Shown here: piece after piece, positions 5,914-9,443 of the stretch
Layout: each line of letters begins with the position of its first letter
How positions within the stretch are numbered: position 1 is the stretch's first letter
NCBI GenBank assembly: GCA_041917975.1
Contig: JAYRWN010000160.1
Coordinates: forward strand, 1-9,443
DNA length: 9,443 bases
Reading direction: 5' to 3'
DNA from: JAYRWN01 sp041917975
Lineage (GTDB): Bacteria; Bacteroidota; Bacteroidia; Chitinophagales; Saprospiraceae
The notes under the pieces: model-generated
The model's input: only the letters and a program-made list of their open reading frames with translations
What the model was told of the DNA's origin: nothing
Databases searched by the model: none
Made by a program: the position numbers and the translations under genes

Positions 5914-6810
5914 TTATTGAGGTAACCTCTGGGGGAGGGAATAATCCATACCTTCTGTGAGTTCACGATTGATGAGTTTATCAAAAACTTCGATGGTGAT
6001 CTTAGTGATCAGGAAGACCTGCGTTTTTCCACGAATGTTGTTTCCTTGATAATAATTTTCCGATAAATCATGATAAGATGCTAAAAGTAAATTCTGCCGG
6101 AAATCCGATAGCCAGTTATTAATTGATTCCATGCGGATTTCATCTGTTACACCGTCGGTATTATTTATAATTCTGGAATTATCGGTTTGTATAAATTGCT
6201 CAAATACTTCCATATATACCGGATAGTTATTAAATATCTCGTACTCCTCAAATATCTTAAATAAAGCCAAAAAGATGTAGGTTGAATAATCCTTAATCTC
6301 ATTGGTTAGGGTTTTGTTGGTCAGGATAAGTAACAACATTTGTAACATATTAGGTTGCACCTGCTGCAGATGATCAAGTAAATTCTCCATATTTTTTTGA
6401 TCATTCAACCATCTAAAACGCTCAAAATAAAGTTGCAGTTTAACGCCCGAAAAAATCACTGGATTATGTATGCTCAGGTTCTCAAATTCTACACGAGTAT
6501 TGGTGCCGGTATGAAAACAAGCTGAAATTAATTGCTGATCTGCGGGATAGTGCGTCTTTTTGTAATCCACCAATAACTGAAAAAGATCATTATCGTGAAC
6601 ATTTAATTTTTTGAACCAGGGGTATCTTTTTAATTTGTTGTTGATGTTTTCGTATACTGGTATGGTGTTTAGTGGTGCAATGCCAGTTATAGAAAAATTC
6701 CAGGCTTCCTTAGCCAGAGCTAAAATTAGATTTATTTGCTCCGTGGTTATCAACCGGCCTTTTAGGAAAACCTCATTAACCATGGCATTTATGGCATCTG
6801 AATATTTCAT
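5914..6810 (-). CDS. Orphan 298-residue protein, family not recognised
   Basis: An intact AT-rich gene for a cytoplasmic protein without signal peptide or membrane segment. It looks largely alpha-helical: Leu-rich amphipathic stretches such as MENLLDHLQQVQPNMLQMLL (about 141-160) and STYIFLALFKIFEEYEIF (about 176-193), with many Asn and Tyr. Residues 1-50 include ITTEQINLILALAKEAW; the end reads TQVFLITKITIEVFDKLINRELTEGM. I see no catalytic signature, zinc-binding cluster or nucleotide-binding loop. It lies 165 bp downstream of the SDR gene on the same strand; the gap and the drop in G+C argue for a separate unit. The ATG at 6810 is the first in the frame. Confidence 0.7.
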   Translation of the reverse strand: MKYSDAINAMVNEVFLKGRLITTEQINLILALAKEAWNFSITGIAPLNTIPVYENINNKLKRYPWFKKLNVHDNDLFQLLVDYKKTHYPADQQLISACFHTGTNTRVEFENLSIHNPVIFSGVKLQLYFERFRWLNDQKNMENLLDHLQQVQPNMLQMLLLILTNKTLTNEIKDYSTYIFLALFKIFEEYEIFNNYPVYMEVFEQFIQTDNSRIINNTDGVTDEIRMESINNWLSDFRQNLLLASYHDLSENYYQGNNIRGKTQVFLITKITIEVFDKLINRELTEGMDYSLPQRLPQ

Positions 6811-6975
6811 GGTGCTTAATTACTAACAGGATTTGATCTAAATTTAAGGTAAAGCCATAATTTATTTTATTTGGCACCCAATGGTTATTGTTTTTCGGTA
6901 TACAAATGAATATTCGGTGACACAATTTACGAGGCATGGCATGTAGTATGGTCAAAAACTTACACCACTGGCAAA

Positions 6976-7722
6976 TTACCCCCGGCCAATAAAAGGCATT
7001 CGCGTAGCCATGACCGTCATAAACTGAACATTGGCCTCCAAGGGCAGTTCTGCCATATATAACACGGCATCGGCGACATGACGAACTTCCATCGTCGGTT
7101 CGATAGCCATGGAGCCATCCGCTTGAGGCATACCCGTTTTCATTGGTGCTGCCATGGCGGTATCCGCATTGCCGATATCGATTTGTCCACAGGCAATATG
7201 ATATTTTCTTCCATCCAGGGAGGTGCTCCTGGTCAATCCGGTGATGGCGTGTTTGGAGGCCGTGTACGGTGCGGAGTTGGGCCGTGGTACCGCTGATGAA
7301 ATTGATCCGTTGTTGATGATGCGTCCGCCCTGCGGGGATTGTTCCTTCATCATTTTGAATGCCTGCTGGGTGCAGAGAAAAGCCCCGGTCAGATTGGTGT
7401 CCAGAACCTTACGCCATTGGGCATAAGTGATTTCTTCCAGCAGGCCAGTAGTGGCTGTACCGGCATTATTAAACAGTAAATCCAACCGGCCAAAGCTCGC
7501 TCTGATCGCAGCAAACAGGTTCTCCACCTCCTCTGGCTGCGTGATATCGGTGGGCAGGATGAGCGTCTGCGACGTAGGGACCCCGGCCAGTTGTGCCGTT
7601 TCTTCAAGTGCAATGCGTTTTCTTCCGCTGAGCGCCACGGCATACCCATGATTTAAAAGAGTTATGCTTACCGCCCGGCCTATTCCTGAGCCGGCGCCGG
7701 TGACCAATGCATATTTATTCAT
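6976..7722 (-). CDS. Short-chain dehydrogenase/reductase (classical SDR)
   Basis: A 248-residue cytoplasmic NAD(P)-dependent oxidoreductase with a complete Rossmann fold. The cofactor loop TGAGSGIG is at 8-15, D59-I after the third strand, NNAG at 85-88, N110, catalytic S140 and YTASK with Y153 and K157. Length is normal for the classical family. Where most members have a P-G turn after the active site it has CGQIDIGNADT (178-188), and it ends ANVQFMTVMATRMPFIGRG (230-248). I associate this G-Q-I-D-I-G-N subgroup with uncharacterised polyol or sugar SDRs, but the substrate is not known. R34 at the end of strand 2 in GRK hints at NADP(H). It is 41 bp downstream of the denD-like gene, probably the same operon. 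Confidence 0.92.
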   Translation of the reverse strand: MNKYALVTGAGSGIGRAVSITLLNHGYAVALSGRKRIALEETAQLAGVPTSQTLILPTDITQPEEVENLFAAIRASFGRLDLLFNNAGTATTGLLEEITYAQWRKVLDTNLTGAFLCTQQAFKMMKEQSPQGGRIINNGSISSAVPRPNSAPYTASKHAITGLTRSTSLDGRKYHIACGQIDIGNADTAMAAPMKTGMPQADGSMAIEPTMEVRHVADAVLYMAELPLEANVQFMTVMATRMPFIGRG

Positions 7723-7763
7723 GTATAATTTTTATCAGAATAAAAACAAATTTGACATTCTTC

Positions 7764-8738
7764 TTAGTGTAGAAGTTCATCCGTAACAAAAGCATTGATG
7801 ATGTCTTCTATCCGTTCATCTTTTTGGAAACCTAATTTTTCAGCCAGGGAAGTATCAAAAAACGGCGGCCAGGTCAGCACGATCTTTTGGATAAATTCAT
7901 CCGGCGTCCAGTCAATGAATGCGCTGGCCGCATATCCGGCTATTTTATCCAAAGCCGCGACCCACCGGCGAATCTGCACGGTCTGGCCCGGGAGGTTGAT
8001 CATACGCCGGTAGCCCAGTTGTTTATTGGTCAGGGCCGCGGCATGGATCAGGTTGTAGACCACCTTTTTTGGAGAAAGAATCCAGACGTAGACGTCGTCG
8101 GATACCGGACAGACGGCCCGCAGGCCCTGTAAAGGCTCGCGGATCATCGAACTGACAAAGGAGGAGGTGGCGGCATTCGGTTTGCCCGGCCGTACGGCGA
8201 TGGTGGGTAAACGCAGGGAACGGCCGTGGACCCAGCCCCGCCGGCTATAGTCATTGATCAAATACTCCGTCATCACTTTGTGGGTGCCGTAGGAACTCTG
8301 CGGCCAGGGCATAGTATCATCCAGCACCGTGGCTGCAGGATCCCCGCCAAAGGCGGCACAGGTGCTGCTAAAAACCAGGACTGGTACTTTTTTTAGCGTA
8401 CGGATCAGCTCCAGCATACGCAGATTAGCATGTAGATTGACCTGCATACCCAGATCGAAATTTTTCTCTGCTTCACCGCTCACCACTGCCGCCAGATGGA
8501 AGATGACATCGGGGAGGCGCTGCAAAGCTTCCAGTATGATCTCCTCATCAGTAATATCTCCGGTAGTGTACTCCAGCAGAGGGTGCTCTACAGGTTGTCC
8601 GGGCCAATATTTATCCAGCAGCTGTATGGATGTAATATTCCCCGGAGAGCCTTGGACATTGATGGTTTTTTGGACCACCAATTGGGCCGCCAATTTTTGG
8701 CCTAAGAAGCCCCCTCCGCCTAAGATAAGTATATGCAT
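7764..8738 (-). CDS. denD: D-erythronate dehydrogenase-like SDR (NAD-dependent epimerase fold)
   Basis: A 324-residue extended SDR. GGGGFLG at 7-13 gives the G-x-x-G-x-x-G cofactor loop; HLAAVVSGEAE (81-91) and RLPTIAVRPGKPNAATSSF (176-194) are hallmarks of the DenD group, which oxidises D-erythronate at C2 to 2-oxo-tetronate with NAD+. The catalytic set is S124/S125-T and YGTHK with Y150 and K154. Length matches the family. In DenD pathways the product is handled by OtnI, OtnK and OtnC; none is in this window, so the substrate assignment rests on sequence alone and another sugar acid is possible. It is the first gene of a probable two-gene operon with the SDR at 6976. G+C is visibly high: one 60-base line (8101-8160) has 36 G+C. 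Confidence 0.88.
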   Translation of the reverse strand: MHILILGGGGFLGQKLAAQLVVQKTINVQGSPGNITSIQLLDKYWPGQPVEHPLLEYTTGDITDEEIILEALQRLPDVIFHLAAVVSGEAEKNFDLGMQVNLHANLRMLELIRTLKKVPVLVFSSTCAAFGGDPAATVLDDTMPWPQSSYGTHKVMTEYLINDYSRRGWVHGRSLRLPTIAVRPGKPNAATSSFVSSMIREPLQGLRAVCPVSDDVYVWILSPKKVVYNLIHAAALTNKQLGYRRMINLPGQTVQIRRWVAALDKIAGYAASAFIDWTPDEFIQKIVLTWPPFFDTSLAEKLGFQKDERIEDIINAFVTDELLH

Positions 8739-8787
8739 TAAGTCAGTTTAAATTTCAGACTTAATATTAATAACTTTTTTTCTGATT

Positions 8788-8800
8788 ACAGCTTTGCTGT
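8788..8800. promoter_or_regulatory. Short palindrome in the denD leader, possible operator
   Basis: ACAGC-ttt-GCTGT is a perfect 5-bp-arm palindrome 50 bases upstream of the denD start codon. No T-tract follows it on the denD strand, so it is not a terminator. It could be an operator for a sugar-acid regulator, but there is only one copy and no regulator of that type next to it. Confidence 0.25.
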
Positions 8801-8878
8801 CGATGCATAATCAATCACAAAGTGAACTGGGTAGTAGAATTTTACGCGGTGATAAAACCTAAAAGATAAGATTTCTCC

Positions 8879-9149
8879 ATGCAAGTTGCTTTTATTACTG
8901 CCGGTGATATATTTGAAGCAGGGCCTAACCCATACACATGACGCCTCTAAGATACTACCGGCCATGATTTCACTCCGTAATTTTCGTCATCGGGAGTGCG
9001 ATGTGCGGAATGGATTTTTTCCTGAAGACCGGGCCTTAATTAACCAGGTTAATGCTCTGCATGTCATCCAGGAGTCGCTTGGGTACAACTCCTTGAAAAA
9101 CAACGATATAAGCACCTGCCTGGCTGATGGAAAAAATAAAGATACCTAA
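8879..9149 (+). pseudogene. Possible broken gene divergent from denD
   Basis: From an ATG at 8879 one frame reads MQVAFITAGDIFEAGPNPYT and stops at 8939-8941. At that point the +1 frame continues as HDASKILPAMISLRNFRHRE and on through EDRALINQVNALHVIQESLG to a stop at 9147-9149. Together they look like one ~90-residue start of a gene with a single-base frame change near 8935. The second frame also has its own ATGs at 8886 and 8964. I do not recognise the family. The base composition is nearer that of denD than of the AT-rich spacers, which favours a former gene over chance. Confidence 0.3.
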
Positions 9150-9302
9150 GTCTTCTGGATTTTCCAAGGAGATGGTAACTTTAAATAATAAAATATATCC
9201 GCAATAACTTGCGTGAATGAAGATGTTGTGGCCAATGAAAATAAATAGTCAAATGTAGCGTTCTGTATTTGAATAAAATAAAAATAATTACCGAACAGAG
9301 TT

Positions 9303-9430
9303 TTTATGGTTCATCGTCGAAATGCGTACGTGGGTGAACAAATTAAATTAAGCACCTACCATAATCTAAAGCTCAGGTTCGAGGGAGGGCATGGCACTTG
9401 CCTGTTAATACTAAGATTGATTCTTCGATT
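9303..9430 (-). repeat. Right arm of the 128-bp perfect inverted repeat
   Basis: Exact reverse complement of 1-128. Reading rightward from an ATG at 9306, one frame (MVHRRNAYVGEQIKL...) stays open to the window edge, about 46 codons, but does not resemble a known protein; the opposite strand carries the short frame ending ...GKCHALPRT. GTTCA (9309-9313) and TGAAC (9335-9339) near the inner end could form a stem. From the inner boundary to the last base of the window is exactly 141 bases, which equals a k-mer size used by a common metagenome assembler; an assembly origin must be kept in mind. Confidence 0.9.
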
Positions 9431-9443
9431 AATCCTTTCGTCC

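Larger units (their letters stand above)
8739..9302. other. Spacer upstream of denD up to the right inverted repeat
   Basis: It holds the denD leader, a third AGATTTCTCC copy (8869-8878), the possible broken gene at 8879-9149, and about 150 AT-rich bases (9150-9302) without features up to the right repeat arm. No TAnnTTTG match faces denD; the nearest is TAGGTTTT on the minus strand around 8864-8857. Confidence 0.4.

Noticed and set aside
7427..7651. ORFs antisense or in other frames over the SDR gene
   Set aside because: High G+C lengthens chance ORFs; only the 6976-7722 frame carries the SDR motifs.
8329..8751. 140-codon plus-strand ORF antisense to denD
   Set aside because: The product is low-complexity Ser/Pro/Arg-rich; the minus strand encodes a full conserved enzyme.
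9303..9345. Group II intron domain V
   Set aside because: GTTCA/TGAAC can pair, but the catalytic AGC triad, bulge and tetraloop of domain V are not there.
9370..9400. tRNA T-arm (GGTTCGA) in the inverted repeat
   Set aside because: The bases flanking GGTTCGA do not pair as a T stem and no acceptor or anticodon arm is nearby.

Overview
The window looks like a piece of a Bacteroidota genome, probably a Chitinophaga- or Saprospira-like lineage. The signs are a DUF2911 lipid-free secreted protein, short signal peptides ending in A-Q, weak or absent Shine-Dalgarno sequences, AT-rich spacers, and one well-spaced TTTG-N17-TATATTTG promoter of the Bacteroidota type. I see no phage, CRISPR, rRNA or tRNA. 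No well-known mobile-element gene is recognisable inside the window.

Layout. A perfect 128-bp inverted repeat sits at the two ends (1-128 and 9303-9430). On the minus strand at 257-1355 lies a secreted DUF2911 protein whose reading frame is broken by one extra base in an A6 run (952-957). From 1356 to about 2670 there is a gene-poor stretch. It holds an unidentified 92-codon ORF, a promoter-linked 34-codon basic mini-ORF, and a row of four small hairpins (2293-2403). Two paralogous AraC-family regulators follow tail to tail, at 2675/2684-3568 (+) and 3574-4548 (-), with 5 bp between their stop codons. Divergent from the second regulator is a small exported DUF1579-like protein (4816-5325, +). 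A 588-bp spacer (5326-5913) carries REP-like and interlocked inverted repeats.

The right half is on the minus strand: a D-erythronate dehydrogenase-like NAD(P) epimerase-fold enzyme (denD-like, 7764-8738), a short-chain dehydrogenase 41 bp downstream (6976-7722), and an orphan 298-residue protein (5914-6810). The two dehydrogenases are clearly richer in G+C than their neighbours and probably arrived or evolve as a unit. A possible broken gene lies at 8879-9149, divergent from denD.

How the genes may work together. The two dehydrogenases plausibly form a small sugar-acid oxidation operon, but no kinase, isomerase, decarboxylase or transporter of a four-carbon acid pathway is in view. The AraC pair shares DNA-binding halves but not sensing halves, so the two proteins may read similar operators in response to different signals; the divergent DUF1579-like gene is the obvious candidate target. 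I find no convincing complete new system. The best leads are the inverted repeat at the ends, the hairpin row with its promoter and basic mini-ORF, and the orphan 298-residue protein.
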